Positions 1 to 8,805 of a DNA stretch of 64,000 nucleotides are shown here, piece by piece; the stretch's first letter is position 1, and every line of letters starts with the position of its first letter. Made by a program: the position numbers and the translations under genes. The DNA comes from an uncultured Clostridia bacterium (GTDB lineage: Bacteria > Bacillota > Clostridia > UBA1381), in the NCBI GenBank assembly GCA_934501535.1, contig CAKSUM010000013.1:24299-88298 (forward strand), written 5' to 3'. Under the pieces are notes generated by a model, which searched no databases, was not told the origin of the DNA, and saw only the letters and a list, made by a program, of their open reading frames with translations.

Positions 1-1
1 A

Positions 2-1939
2 GGTATGGCGACCAATATTCCGCCGCACAACCTGTCCGAAACAATTGACGGTATTATTGCGACTATCGATGACCCGATGATTACCATTGATGAGCTTATG
101 CAAAGCTACATCAAAGGTCCGGACTTCCCGACAGGCGGCGTTATCATGGGCAAAAGCGGTATCAGAAAGGCATACACCACGGGCCGCGGCAGAATAATCG
201 TCCGCGCAAAGGCGGAAATCGAGGAGCTGGACAACGGCAGACAGCGTATTGTCGTAACCGAGCTTCCGTACCAGGTGAATAAGGCGCGCCTTGAAAAATA
301 CATCAATGAGCTTGTCCGCGACGGCAAGCTGGACGGCATTGCGTCAACACGCGATGAGTCCGACGCAAACATGCATTTTATAATTGACATAAAGCGCGAC
401 GCGAACGCAAACGTTGTTCTTAACAATCTGTATCACTATACTCAGATGCAGGAAACTTTCGGCGCAATTATGATTGCTCTTGTGGATAAGGAGCCTAAAG
501 TTCTGAATTTGCGTGAAATGATTGACGCATATATTCATCACCAGGAGGACGTTATCAAACGCCGCACAAGCTTTGACCTCAATAAGGCGCTGGAACGTCT
601 GCATATCTTAGAGGGATACAAAGTTGTTGTTGATAATGTCGATGAGGTTATTGCGATAATCAGAAAATCCGCGTCCATTGCCGATTCAAAACTAAGGCTC
701 AGCGAACGTTTTTCGCTGACGGACGAACAGGCGACGGCAATTGTTCAGATGCAGCTGGGACGTTTGTCCGGCATGGAGCGCGATAAGATTGAGGCGGAAT
801 TTCAGCAGCTTACCGAAAAGGTTGCGGAGCTTCAGGATATTCTTGCGCATGAGGAAAAGGTGCTTGAAATCATCAAGGAGGATTTGCTGAAAATCAAGGC
901 TAAATACGGCGACGAACGCCGCACGGAGATTTCCATGTCCGCAATCGATATCGAGGACGAAGATTTGATTGAGAGAGAGGACGTTGTAATCACGCTGACG
1001 CATACCGGCTACACCAAGCGCGTGCCGGTTGACACATATAAGTCGCAGCACCGCGGAGGCCGCGGAATTGCGGGACTTGCGACGCGCGAACAGGATTTTG
1101 TGGAGCATATTTTCACGGCTTCCACGCATGACCATGTGCTGTTCTTTACAAATCGCGGCGTTGTGTACCACCTGAAGGCATACCAAATCCCGGAGGGCGG
1201 CAGAACGGCGAAAGGCACGGCGATTGTAAATCTTCTGCCGCTTGAAAACGGCGAGAAAATCACCGCGGTAATTCCGGTTCCGGAATTTGAGGACGGCAAG
1301 TATCTGACGTTTGTGACAAAAGCAGGCACTATCAAGAAAACCGATCTTATGGCGTATGCAAAAATACGCACTAACGGTCTGCGCGCGATAGACATTGCTG
1401 AGGGTGATGAGCTTATCAGTGTGAAGATTGTGGATAATGACAGCCAGCTCATTATCGGCACGCGAAAGGGCATGGCGATACGCTTTGCCGAAAGCGATGT
1501 ACGTCCTATGGGCAGAACGGCTCACGGTGTACGCGGTATACGGCTTAAAAATGATGATGATTATGTTGTCGGCGCGGTTACGCTGAAGGACGGCGCACAG
1601 CTTCTGACCATAACAGAGAACGGCTACGGTAAAAAGACGGAATTTGATGAATACAAGGTTCAGTCAAGAGGCGGCATGGGCGTGTTCAACTATAAGCTGA
1701 CCGAAAAGACCGGCGATGTGGCAGGTCTTAAAGCCGTCACCGATGATGACGATATTATGATGATAACCTCGGACGGTGTGATTATAAGAACGCATACTGC
1801 GGAGATAAGCACGTATTCGCGTCATACGCAGGGCGTGCGCGTTATGAAGCTTGCGGACGATGTAAAGGTTGCGAGCATTGCTGTTACGGGGCATATTGAG
1901 GAGGAAGAAATTACGGAAAGCGGTGAAGAAAATGAATAA
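2..1939 (+). CDS. gyrA: DNA gyrase subunit A, C-terminal about 80% (5' end outside window)
   Basis: Catalytic and DNA-wrapping subunit of the type II topoisomerase that introduces negative supercoils. The visible protein begins at the G-M-A-T-N-I-P-P-H-N block that follows the breakage-reunion core of GyrA; family length implies roughly 165 residues are missing upstream. The coiled-coil and tower region follow, then a C-terminal beta-pinwheel with a GyrA-box variant QHRGGRG near visible residue 347. That box is what separates gyrase from topoisomerase IV. The C-terminus ends in a short acidic tail. The stop codon lies 13 bases before the start of the next gene, so the cyclophilin lipoprotein is probably co-transcribed. 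The first ATG in the window is an internal methionine and not the start. Confidence 0.97.
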   Translation, partial: GMATNIPPHNLSETIDGIIATIDDPMITIDELMQSYIKGPDFPTGGVIMGKSGIRKAYTTGRGRIIVRAKAEIEELDNGRQRIVVTELPYQVNKARLEKYINELVRDGKLDGIASTRDESDANMHFIIDIKRDANANVVLNNLYHYTQMQETFGAIMIALVDKEPKVLNLREMIDAYIHHQEDVIKRRTSFDLNKALERLHILEGYKVVVDNVDEVIAIIRKSASIADSKLRLSERFSLTDEQATAIVQMQLGRLSGMERDKIEAEFQQLTEKVAELQDILAHEEKVLEIIKEDLLKIKAKYGDERRTEISMSAIDIEDEDLIEREDVVITLTHTGYTKRVPVDTYKSQHRGGRGIAGLATREQDFVEHIFTASTHDHVLFFTNRGVVYHLKAYQIPEGGRTAKGTAIVNLLPLENGEKITAVIPVPEFEDGKYLTFVTKAGTIKKTDLMAYAKIRTNGLRAIDIAEGDELISVKIVDNDSQLIIGTRKGMAIRFAESDVRPMGRTAHGVRGIRLKNDDDYVVGAVTLKDGAQLLTITENGYGKKTEFDEYKVQSRGGMGVFNYKLTEKTGDVAGLKAVTDDDDIMMITSDGVIIRTHTAEISTYSRHTQGVRVMKLADDVKVASIAVTGHIEEEEITESGEENE

Positions 1940-1952
1940 AAGGAGAATGGGA

Positions 1953-2642
1953 ATGAAAATTTTACTGGGATTTTTGCTTGCACTTACGATAGGCGCGCAG
2001 AGCGGCTGCGGCACCGTTGATAAAACAGAGGAAACGCCGTCTGCGACAAGCACACCGGCTGCGGCGCAGCAGGATTCCGATGTGGATCGCTCCGACCCGA
2101 TAAACGTCACGATTACGCTTGAGGACGGACGCGTTATGACGGCAGCGCTTTATCCGCACGTTGCGCCGAAATCGGTTGAAAATTTTGTGAAGCTTGCCAA
2201 AGAGGGATTTTATGACGGGTTGATTTTTCACCGTGTAATCCCGGGATTTATGATTCAGGGCGGCGGATATGACGAAACTTTCTATGACGGCAATTTTGAC
2301 TCAAAGGAAACCGAAACAATTCAGGGTGAATTTTCGTCGAACGGCGTTAAGAATAATCTGAAGCATACAAAGGGCGTGCTTTCTATGGCGCGGACTATGG
2401 AGAAAAATTCTGCGTCAAGCCAGTTTTTCATCATGCAAGAGGACGCGCCGCATCTTGACGGAGAATATGCTGCATTTGGCGAAATCACCAGCGGTCTTGA
2501 GGTTGTTGACGAAGTAGCAAATGTGAAAACCACCGAGCTGACCGGTACGGTGACAAGCAACGGCATGAAGTACAGCGGACAGAAAATGAGCGATGTACCG
2601 GAAAAACCGATTGTTATAAAATCAATCACCGTTGCGGAATAA
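1953..2642 (+). CDS. Cyclophilin-type peptidyl-prolyl isomerase, lipoprotein
   Basis: Catalyses cis-trans isomerisation of Xaa-Pro bonds, here probably on the outer face of the membrane. Of the in-frame starts, ATG at 1953 is chosen because AGGAG (1941-1945) sits 7 bases before it. The protein of 229 residues starts with a hydrophobic stretch ending in Q-S-G-C, a plausible lipobox, followed by a Thr/Ser/Pro/Ala-rich linker. The cyclophilin fold fills the rest: V-E-N-F-V-K-L, FHRVIPGFMIQGG, and S-S-Q-F-F-I-M with the usual active-site Arg, Phe and Gln residues. It lies directly after gyrA and before a second, unlipidated cyclophilin. The family call is firm; the lipobox lacks the common Leu at -3. 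Confidence 0.9.
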   Translation: MKILLGFLLALTIGAQSGCGTVDKTEETPSATSTPAAAQQDSDVDRSDPINVTITLEDGRVMTAALYPHVAPKSVENFVKLAKEGFYDGLIFHRVIPGFMIQGGGYDETFYDGNFDSKETETIQGEFSSNGVKNNLKHTKGVLSMARTMEKNSASSQFFIMQEDAPHLDGEYAAFGEITSGLEVVDEVANVKTTELTGTVTSNGMKYSGQKMSDVPEKPIVIKSITVAE

Positions 2643-2738
2643 AATATAAAATGAGTTTGCGGCAGAGCACGGCGGTATATGCGCTTTGTGCGAAGACAGC
2701 AAATTTTGATTTTTGATAATGAAAGGAAATACAGCATA

Positions 2739-3215
2739 ATGACAAATATTGAAATTGAAATGCAGGACGGCGGAATAATTAAGGCAGAGCTGTACCCGGA
2801 TACCGCGCCTGTTACGGTAGAAAATTTTATAAAGCTGATAAATGAGAAATTCTTTGACGGATTGATTTTTCACCGCGTTATCTCCGGATTTATGATTCAG
2901 GGGGGCGGCTATGATGAAAACGGAAATCATAAGGATGCACCGTCGATTGTGGGTGAATTTGCATCAAACGGTGTGGATAATGACTTAAAGCATACGCGCG
3001 GTGTGTTGTCTATGGCAAGAACTATGTTCCCGAATTCCGCGTCGAGCCAGTTTTTTATAATGCACCGGGACGCGCCGCACCTTGACGGACAGTATGCGGC
3101 GTTCGGCAAGGTGACAGACGGAATGGATGTTGTTGACCGGATAGCCGAAACAGCTACTGATATGAGTGATGCTCCGCTGGAAAAACAGGTGATAAAAACA
3201 ATACGGATTGCGTAA
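2739..3215 (+). CDS. Cyclophilin-type peptidyl-prolyl isomerase, cytoplasmic
   Basis: Single-domain peptidyl-prolyl cis-trans isomerase of 158 residues. ATG 2739 is preceded by AAAGGA (2722-2727); the longer reading from 2679 has no ribosome binding site and adds a sequence foreign to the family. The family motifs FHRVISGFMIQGG, M-A-R-T-M and S-S-Q-F-F-I-M are intact, and there is no signal peptide, so the protein should work in the cytoplasm on nascent or folding proteins. It closely resembles the preceding lipoprotein gene over the whole catalytic domain, which suggests a tandem duplication followed by different targeting. The bidirectional hairpin that follows ends the transcript. Confidence 0.92.
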   Translation: MTNIEIEMQDGGIIKAELYPDTAPVTVENFIKLINEKFFDGLIFHRVISGFMIQGGGYDENGNHKDAPSIVGEFASNGVDNDLKHTRGVLSMARTMFPNSASSQFFIMHRDAPHLDGQYAAFGKVTDGMDVVDRIAETATDMSDAPLEKQVIKTIRIA

Positions 3216-3231
3216 ATAATTAATTACAATT

Positions 3232-3325
3232 AAAAAATGCGGTGAGGTCTGAACCGACGTCCCACCGTCAGATTTTCGGTCTGACGTTTGGGAACAGGCT
3301 CGGATTGTTGCTCACCGCATTTTTT
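3232..3325. terminator. Long structured bidirectional terminator between convergent genes
   Basis: Perfect 15-base arms lie at 3232-3246 and 3311-3325; each strand ends in a run of T. The 64 bases between them are not a simple loop: they contain further paired segments (CCGA/TCGG, TCCCA/TGGGA and a perfect CGTCAGA/TCTGACG at 3266-3272 and 3280-3286). It ends the cyclophilin transcript and probably also the convergent DUF421 transcript. Confidence 0.7.
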
Positions 3326-3344
3326 GCGTTTTTTTTTCGTAAAG

Positions 3345-4034
3345 TTATTTGTTTTTAAAGATATTCAAAGTGTTATTTGCATCGCAGCATGCGAGAAAAA
3401 TATCTCTCACGCTGCCCTCATTTTGCTTTTTCAGCTCGTTCATCAGCCAGGTTTTATCCTTGCCGGCGCGTTTTAAGTTGTTCTCCATAATTTGTCCGTC
3501 CATTATGACGTTATAAAATACATAGTCTTCGCCCACGTCCAGACCCTCGTCCTGCGGAGTGACAGGTCGGTTTGCGGCTTTCGGAAGTATCGACATACGG
3601 CCGTTCGGCTCCATTATTACGGTTTTTATTTGCGTTATGTCGAAAAATCCGTTTACTCTGAGCATTGCCAGAAATTCGTCAAGGTCAAGCTTTGTTTTTT
3701 TCATTGCGTCACGGTATATTGTACCGTTGTTCATTAATATCATTGCTTTTCCCGACAAAACACGCCTCGCCTTGCGCGATTTTGACGCTATAATGGATAT
3801 TGCCGTTGTTGCAAGACCGTAAACTACCATAGCGATAAGCGGTTTTGCGAACTCTTCCGGCTCCGATGTCGCAAACTCCGCCGCGATTGAACCTATGGTA
3901 ATTCCGTTGATGTAATCAAATAAATTAATTTCGGACAGCTGTTTATTGCCTATGCATTTTGCGAGAATGAACAGCACCGCAAGGGATACAATCGACATCA
4001 TCAGCGTTGTTATTATAATATTTGCTATCTGCAT
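3345..4034 (-). CDS. DUF421 (YetF-like) membrane protein
   Basis: Protein of 229 residues of the DUF421/YetF family. It has two or three N-terminal membrane helices, the conserved G-N-K-Q-L-S-E-I-N-L-F-D-Y block after the first helix, and a soluble C-terminal half with the family's D-L-D-E-F-L-A-M-L-R and E-P-N-G segments. The biochemical role of the family is not settled; some Bacillus members are linked to the spore or the cell envelope. ATG at 4034 is preceded on this strand by GGAG at a normal distance; the 16 extra residues of the longer frame are hydrophilic and unlike the family. It is convergent with the cyclophilins and stands alone. Confidence 0.88.
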   Translation of the reverse strand: MQIANIIITTLMMSIVSLAVLFILAKCIGNKQLSEINLFDYINGITIGSIAAEFATSEPEEFAKPLIAMVVYGLATTAISIIASKSRKARRVLSGKAMILMNNGTIYRDAMKKTKLDLDEFLAMLRVNGFFDITQIKTVIMEPNGRMSILPKAANRPVTPQDEGLDVGEDYVFYNVIMDGQIMENNLKRAGKDKTWLMNELKKQNEGSVRDIFLACCDANNTLNIFKNK

Positions 4035-4143
4035 ATTACTTCTCCGTTTCTTTACATGACGGCATAAATCGCCGCATTTCAATGTAATATGCTGTTATTA
4101 TTCGCGTGACAGGACAAGTTTATTCAGCATTGATGCGAAAAAA

Positions 4144-5205
4144 CTATTTTATGTGTTCTGCACCGTTTTGGGCATTAAATATATGTTCGGTTACGGTTTT
4201 CCCATGCACAAAGTCATCTACCATGCTTTGTGCAGGCACATAGTCGGAATGTTCGGGATAGGTGTAAATTTTTTTCAGTTGTTTTTTAAATATTTTAAAA
4301 TCTTCAGCAGTCATGTTCGATTCATATAAGTTCATTCGGGTGTCAACGCAGGATTTTATCATTGCATCGGCGAGCTTTACCGACAGCTTGGGATTTTGCG
4401 CTGACTTGGGGACGCTGAAGTGGTATTCGTCCACGAAAACAGCTGACAGCTTACCGTTTTTTGTCGGCCATGGAATATATCTTGGTGACATGCCCTCCGC
4501 GACGGCATTGAGCGTAAGCTCCGGGAGAAACCCGACTTTAAATGCACCTTCGGTATTATCGGCTATGCCGTCATCATAGATGAGAGTGCGTACGAAGTTA
4601 AGCCATTCAATCTGTTCCTGTGTTCCGTAGTCGAATACGGTTTTTCCGTCCTTTCCGCGAGATAAGGCATAGCGCATATTGATATAGGAGTCAGTCCAGG
4701 GCACCGATACGTTTGAGTTGATATTGTCGGTCATTTCAATAAAGCTGTTCCATGACCATTTTCCTTTTTTGAAGTAATCGTAGGGAATAGGAAAATCGCC
4801 GTATTGTTCCGGAGCGTATGAACAGTAATTTATGCGGCCTATTACGGCATTGGTTACACCGAATATTTCGCCGTTTTGCGTCAGCGAATTTTCGATAATC
4901 TGCCGCGTATACAGCGGATTGCGTTTATTTACGTATTTTGTAATCGGGATACATTGCGAAAAATCCTCGCCGCTTGAATAAATGAGGTCCGCGTTTTCGG
5001 CATTGTCGGTGAATGTGACGGTACAGCCGTATTCTTCGGCAAATTTCTGAGCGCCCTCATAAAAAGAGCCGGACGAAATATCCTGTGTACTTGCTACGGT
5101 CAAAGTGACATTTTCCGGGTCATTTTTTTTGCATGCGGACAAAAAAAATGCCATGGTGCACATAATTATGATAAATATAGGAAACAATTGCGCACGTTTT
5201 TTCAA
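4144..5205 (-). CDS. Extracellular solute-binding lipoprotein (ABC importer type), orphan
   Basis: Protein of 353 residues with a lipoprotein signal peptide (hydrophobic stretch to about residue 24, lipobox L-S-A-C-K). The rest looks like a type 1 periplasmic-binding fold of the family that feeds carbohydrate ABC importers: an N-terminal T-L-T-V-A-S strand, a middle G-K-W-S-W-N-S-F-I-E segment typical of sugar-binding lipoproteins, and a C-terminal helical region. The start is TTG at 5205, with GGAGGG just upstream. No permease or ATPase gene lies nearby, so the ligand is unknown and it may share a transporter encoded elsewhere. The protein is shorter than the usual 400-450 residues. Confidence 0.75.
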   Translation of the reverse strand: MKKRAQLFPIFIIIMCTMAFFLSACKKNDPENVTLTVASTQDISSGSFYEGAQKFAEEYGCTVTFTDNAENADLIYSSGEDFSQCIPITKYVNKRNPLYTRQIIENSLTQNGEIFGVTNAVIGRINYCSYAPEQYGDFPIPYDYFKKGKWSWNSFIEMTDNINSNVSVPWTDSYINMRYALSRGKDGKTVFDYGTQEQIEWLNFVRTLIYDDGIADNTEGAFKVGFLPELTLNAVAEGMSPRYIPWPTKNGKLSAVFVDEYHFSVPKSAQNPKLSVKLADAMIKSCVDTRMNLYESNMTAEDFKIFKKQLKKIYTYPEHSDYVPAQSMVDDFVHGKTVTEHIFNAQNGAEHIK

Positions 5206-5368
5206 ATATGTCCCTCCTTAAAAAATATATATTAATATTCTAACACATATTATAGAAAATTACAATAAAACAAGGGAGTATTTTTTAAAAAAGGAGTGCC
5301 GGAAATTTCATGACCGGCATTGCAGACGGATTGTTGTGACGTGAAAACCGCTGACGGTAAGTTTGAGC

Positions 5369-5438
5369 GGGCAAGAAAATATGCAAGCAAGAATACGCAA
5401 GCGAGAATATGCAAGCAGGTATATGCGAGAAAGTATAT
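5369..5438. repeat. Five degenerate 14-bp tandem repeats
   Basis: Five consecutive 14-base units with the pattern GCAAGCRAGAATAY, beginning at 5369, 5383, 5397, 5411 and 5425. The first and last copies are the most diverged. They lie in the 424-base gap between the SLH gene and the solute-binding gene. No reading frame, promoter or CRISPR-like spacer is associated with them. The rest of this gap holds only the palindromic terminator at 5473-5505. Confidence 0.7.
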
Positions 5439-5472
5439 GCCGGAGAAACGGTGTAAAATAAGAGAATAAGCA

Positions 5473-5505
5473 AAACGCTCAAAATCCATTGGATTTTGAG
5501 CGTTT
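5473..5505. terminator. Perfect palindromic hairpin, probable terminator
   Basis: Arms 5473-5487 and 5491-5505 are exactly complementary and pair almost to the centre (loop of 1-3 bases). T- and A-runs at the stem base would let it act in either direction. It lies about 125 bases downstream of the SLH gene on the minus strand. Confidence 0.65.
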
Positions 5506-5629
5506 GTAATTTATAAATCTACAATTTTTAATTAATCCGTATGCAGATTATAATGCTGCTTTATGACGTACCGATTTTCGACAGTCATGGATGAAGTCTT
5601 TTACAAGCATCTTTTGAAAAATAATGTTT

Positions 5630-7624
5630 TTATTTTTCAGGCTCTGTCATTTCTTCGGGCTGTTCATCAGTGTTATCGGTTGTATCACCGGTTTCTTCTG
5701 AGTTTACGTCCTCACTGTTGTCTGTAGTGTCATCGGCAGACGGCTCAACTGCGGTGTCATCTGCTGTCGGTTCAGGCTGAGTTTCATCGGCTTTCGGAGC
5801 GTCGGGTGAAACCCACTTCTCCTGCCAGCCGTTACCCATACGTTCATATATGTTATCGTTTGTTGCCTCGATAACCTGTGAGTAATACCAGTCAGCTGCT
5901 GAAACATCAGGCCAAGCCTTGACATTTTCAGCTGTTGTATCGCCGTAACGAACAAGCATCTTATTGATAATTGTCATTGCTTCGGCACGTGTAATGTAAT
6001 TGTTCGGTTTGAATGTACCGTCAGAGTAACCGGAAATCCAGTATGCACCGTTAGCTGCTGCAAGGATTGCCTTTTCTGCCCAGTGACCGCTGATGTCGCT
6101 GAATTGGTTCATGTCAGGTACAACTACGTCAGTACCGAGGAACTTGTTTGCGATTGCAACAAATTCTGCTCTTGTTATCGGGTTTGACGGATTGAAGTTT
6201 CCGTTTTCATCACCTACGATAAAGCCGCCGTTAGCCATTGTCGAGATAGCCTTATTTGACCATCTGTCAGCCGCAACATCGGAGAATGAATTTGTTTCTG
6301 TTTCAATAGTTGCCTTAAATTCCGGCTTAAGCAGTCTGTAAAGTGCCGATACAACTTCTTCTCTTGTTATATTAGCTTCAGGCTGAATTGTTCCGTCGGG
6401 ATAACCTGCAATGTATGCCATATGGTCTTCGGAAATAAGCTGTTCCGGAGCTTTCAGGTTGATGTAACGTGCATACAGGTTCATATCCTCTTCTACCTGG
6501 ATTGTACCGCTTACGTGATTTGAGAAGTACGGATCGGTATACCAGCCTTCAAACGCAAAGTTTTCTTTGCCGGGAACAGATATTCTGTCTACGTTCAGGA
6601 AGTACTTGCCGCCGTTTGCATATACAGGCGCGTTTGTAGCCTTGCCGTCTGCAATAGCCTTAATTACAGGTGCAGTTGACGGAAGCTTGGTGTTAGGACG
6701 TTTGCTTCCGCTCGATCCGCCGGTTGTAGGCGGTGTGTACGGCGGAACATATGTAAGTGACGCCGTCGATGCGTTTGAAGCAAATTTAAGTTTGCCGTAT
6801 GCCTTATTCGCATTTGCACTGTTATCCGGAGCTGTGCTGTCTGTAAGCTCAATATATGACGGATCTGCAAGCTGTGCGGTAAAGCTCAGCTGATCGCCCG
6901 ACACAAGACCGCTCGGAAGTGAATTTCCCGTCATCTCAACGAACAGGTCATCAAGCTGTGAAAGATCCGATTTCAGTGACGCTACGGTAGGATTGCCGAT
7001 AACGTCAAATGTTACGGTGAACTGGTCGGTAAGATTGTTTAAAGATGTTCTCGGGGAAACAACCATGTTTCCGAAGATTGCCGGAGTGCCCGTGCCCTGC
7101 TGCAGTGTAAGCGCACTTGTATTAACCGCAAGTTTGTTGCTGAAAGTAACATTTACGGTAAAAGTTCCGCTTATTGTTGAGTTGCTGAACTGGTTTTTCA
7201 TTGCAGCGATGTCTGTGCTTATATCCAAAGGAGACGGCGTTTCGCCGGGAGGCGTTGTTGGAACAGGATAATTTGACGCCGGAGTGCTTAGCTCTATGGC
7301 TTTTTCGGTTACGGTGCAGAGTTTTGTAAACTCTTCCTTAACCTTTGTCATGTCCAGTTTAACCATACAATCAACGGTTTCCGTTAAAGCGTTTACCGTT
7401 ACGGTATCGGAATATGTACCTGATGTTTTTTTAATTTGAGCGGACACTGCAGGTGAAACAACGGTATCGTGCTCATAAACTCCGTTTGCATTAACGCGCT
7501 CGGTTATGCCTGTAAAAGGCAAAATGTACGCGCTGCCGTTTACGTACTCGTAAAGATTTGCGGCAGACGCAGCAGACGCTAATGTAGCAGAAGCAAGAAT
7601 CACAGAAATAATTTTCTTGTTCAT
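5630..7624 (-). CDS. S-layer homology (SLH) domain surface protein
   Basis: Secreted protein of 664 residues. A Sec signal peptide ends near residue 21 (A-S-A-A-N). Residues about 25-285 are Ser/Thr-rich beta-type sequence of unknown fold. A proline-rich spacer is followed by one InlB-type repeat around residues 350-390 (FEGWYTDPYF...LYARY). Three SLH domains cover about 400-590 (Y-P-D-G-T-I...I-T-R-E-E; F-S-D-V-A-A-D-R-W; G-Y-S-D-G-T-F-K-P-N). SLH triplets anchor proteins to pyruvylated wall polymers. Unusually, an acidic Asp/Glu/Thr tail of about 65 residues follows the SLH region. The start has GGAGG upstream and the gene has its own promoter. A short SLH-gene remnant also occurs at 49135. 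Confidence 0.9.
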   Translation of the reverse strand: MNKKIISVILASATLASAASAANLYEYVNGSAYILPFTGITERVNANGVYEHDTVVSPAVSAQIKKTSGTYSDTVTVNALTETVDCMVKLDMTKVKEEFTKLCTVTEKAIELSTPASNYPVPTTPPGETPSPLDISTDIAAMKNQFSNSTISGTFTVNVTFSNKLAVNTSALTLQQGTGTPAIFGNMVVSPRTSLNNLTDQFTVTFDVIGNPTVASLKSDLSQLDDLFVEMTGNSLPSGLVSGDQLSFTAQLADPSYIELTDSTAPDNSANANKAYGKLKFASNASTASLTYVPPYTPPTTGGSSGSKRPNTKLPSTAPVIKAIADGKATNAPVYANGGKYFLNVDRISVPGKENFAFEGWYTDPYFSNHVSGTIQVEEDMNLYARYINLKAPEQLISEDHMAYIAGYPDGTIQPEANITREEVVSALYRLLKPEFKATIETETNSFSDVAADRWSNKAISTMANGGFIVGDENGNFNPSNPITRAEFVAIANKFLGTDVVVPDMNQFSDISGHWAEKAILAAANGAYWISGYSDGTFKPNNYITRAEAMTIINKMLVRYGDTTAENVKAWPDVSAADWYYSQVIEATNDNIYERMGNGWQEKWVSPDAPKADETQPEPTADDTAVEPSADDTTDNSEDVNSEETGDTTDNTDEQPEEMTEPEK

Positions 7625-7659
7625 TTGCTTTTCCTCCTATACAATTTATATATATAAAT

Positions 7660-7689
7660 ATAATATCACTTTTATATAGTGTTTGTCAA
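7660..7689 (-). promoter_or_regulatory. SigA-type promoter of the SLH gene
   Basis: On the minus strand TTGACA (7689-7684) and TATTAT (7665-7660) are separated by 18 bases, about 35 bases before the SLH start codon. Confidence 0.7.
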
Positions 7690-7900
7690 GAGAAATCATA
7701 AAAAAAACAGCTGTAATTTTGTATAATACTAAAATTTTTCGAATTCGGCGGAGTGTTTATTATGCAAAAAAAAGCCCGTGCGTTATTTATATTGCAATCT
7801 GTATAAAATGAGAAAGAATGTCAATACTTTTAATAGGCAAAAGGTATGCCGAAAAAAAAACGGAACGGTACATTATAATTATGAAAGGACTGGATTTACC

Positions 7901-8569
7901 ATGGAAAGAAAAAAGAAAAAAGAAGGCAGCGGATTTTATATAGCGGTTTGCTGCTGTATAGTAATAGTAGCAATAGTGGGATATGCGAACAGGCTTTCGC
8001 TTGAAGAAAAGACACCGGAGCAAAAGACGGGGCAGATGGCGCAGATACCGGAGCCGACGCAAAAGCCCGTGCCTGCCGTGACGCCGGCGGTTACCCCTGC
8101 TGTCACGCCTGCCGCGAAGCTGCCGGAGGACGCGCAGGTGAGCAAAAATGTCAAGGTCGAGGAAAAGGCTGAATTCAGCGCACCGGTAAAGGGAAAGGTA
8201 ATTGAAGAATATTCGGGAGATGATTTGGTGTACAACGAAGCATTAAAGGATTGGAGAACGCACAGCGGCATTGATTTTGCGGCAGATACCGGTGAACAGG
8301 TTCTCTGCTGTGCAAACGGCGTGGTTGAGGAGGTTTTTGACTCCAACATGGGTCGCTGCGTTGTGATTGACCACAAAAACGGATTTAAAACGATGTACGC
8401 AAATCTGAATGAAAACACGCAGGTTTCAGCCGGAGATGAGGTCGCGCAGGGCGATGTTATCGGCGCAGTCGGTGATACGGCGCTCGGCGACAGCACCGAT
8501 GTACCGCATCTGCATTTTGAAATGACGATGGACAATAAAAATGTAAATCCGGTTGAATATTTTGAATAA
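7901..8569 (+). CDS. Membrane-anchored M23 (LytM) peptidase, SpoIIQ-like architecture
   Basis: Protein of 222 residues: short basic N-terminus, one membrane helix at about residues 11-28, a Pro/Thr linker with repeated T-P-A-V, then a LytM/M23 domain. The zinc ligands are present (H121 and D125 in HSGID, H203 and H205 in HLHFE), so the domain may be an active endopeptidase of peptidoglycan. A short N-terminal anchor with a LytM domain is the architecture of the sporulation protein SpoIIQ, but spoIID, its usual neighbour, is absent here, so the specific name is not assigned. ATG 7901 follows GAAAGGA; the longer frame from 7778 has no ribosome binding site. Confidence 0.85.
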   Translation: MERKKKKEGSGFYIAVCCCIVIVAIVGYANRLSLEEKTPEQKTGQMAQIPEPTQKPVPAVTPAVTPAVTPAAKLPEDAQVSKNVKVEEKAEFSAPVKGKVIEEYSGDDLVYNEALKDWRTHSGIDFAADTGEQVLCCANGVVEEVFDSNMGRCVVIDHKNGFKTMYANLNENTQVSAGDEVAQGDVIGAVGDTALGDSTDVPHLHFEMTMDNKNVNPVEYFE

Positions 8570-8624
8570 TTTTTGGACATGCGTGCGCAGGTGCGCCGGT
8601 CGAAAATAAATACGGGGCATAACG

Positions 8625-8655
8625 GGACAGGAGGCGAAAACCGCGCCGCCTGTCC
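8625..8655 (+). terminator. Stem-loop after the M23 gene
   Basis: GGACAGG (8625-8631) pairs with CCTGTCC (8649-8655), and inside it GGCG pairs with CGCC. Only a short T-run follows, so termination may be partial. Confidence 0.5.
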
Positions 8656-8719
8656 TTTCGGCTGTTCATCATATATGCCGCAGATGTACGCAATATCAAA
8701 TTTTTCAAGGCAAATCCTG

Positions 8720-8748
8720 TTGATTTTCGTGCGCGGCTATGATATAAT
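8720..8748 (+). promoter_or_regulatory. SigA-type promoter of the YitT-family gene
   Basis: TTGATT (8720-8725) and TATAAT (8743-8748) with a 17-base spacer, 57 bases before the start codon at 8806. Confidence 0.7.
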
Positions 8749-8805
8749 TTCAATGATGCCCCGGACGGATATGAAATTAACGGGCAGCGGGAAAGGGTTA
8801 TACAA

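Noticed and set aside
692..1525. Long minus-strand frame opposite gyrA, and similar ones opposite lysS, secA and pheT
   Set aside because: They mirror codon bias of the real gene, have no ribosome binding site and resemble no family.
5369..5438. Tandem repeat as a CRISPR array
   Set aside because: The units are 14 bases, degenerate and directly joined; there are no spacers and no cas genes.
7901..8569. Naming the M23 protein SpoIIQ
   Set aside because: Architecture fits but spoIID is not adjacent and many M23 membrane proteins share this layout.
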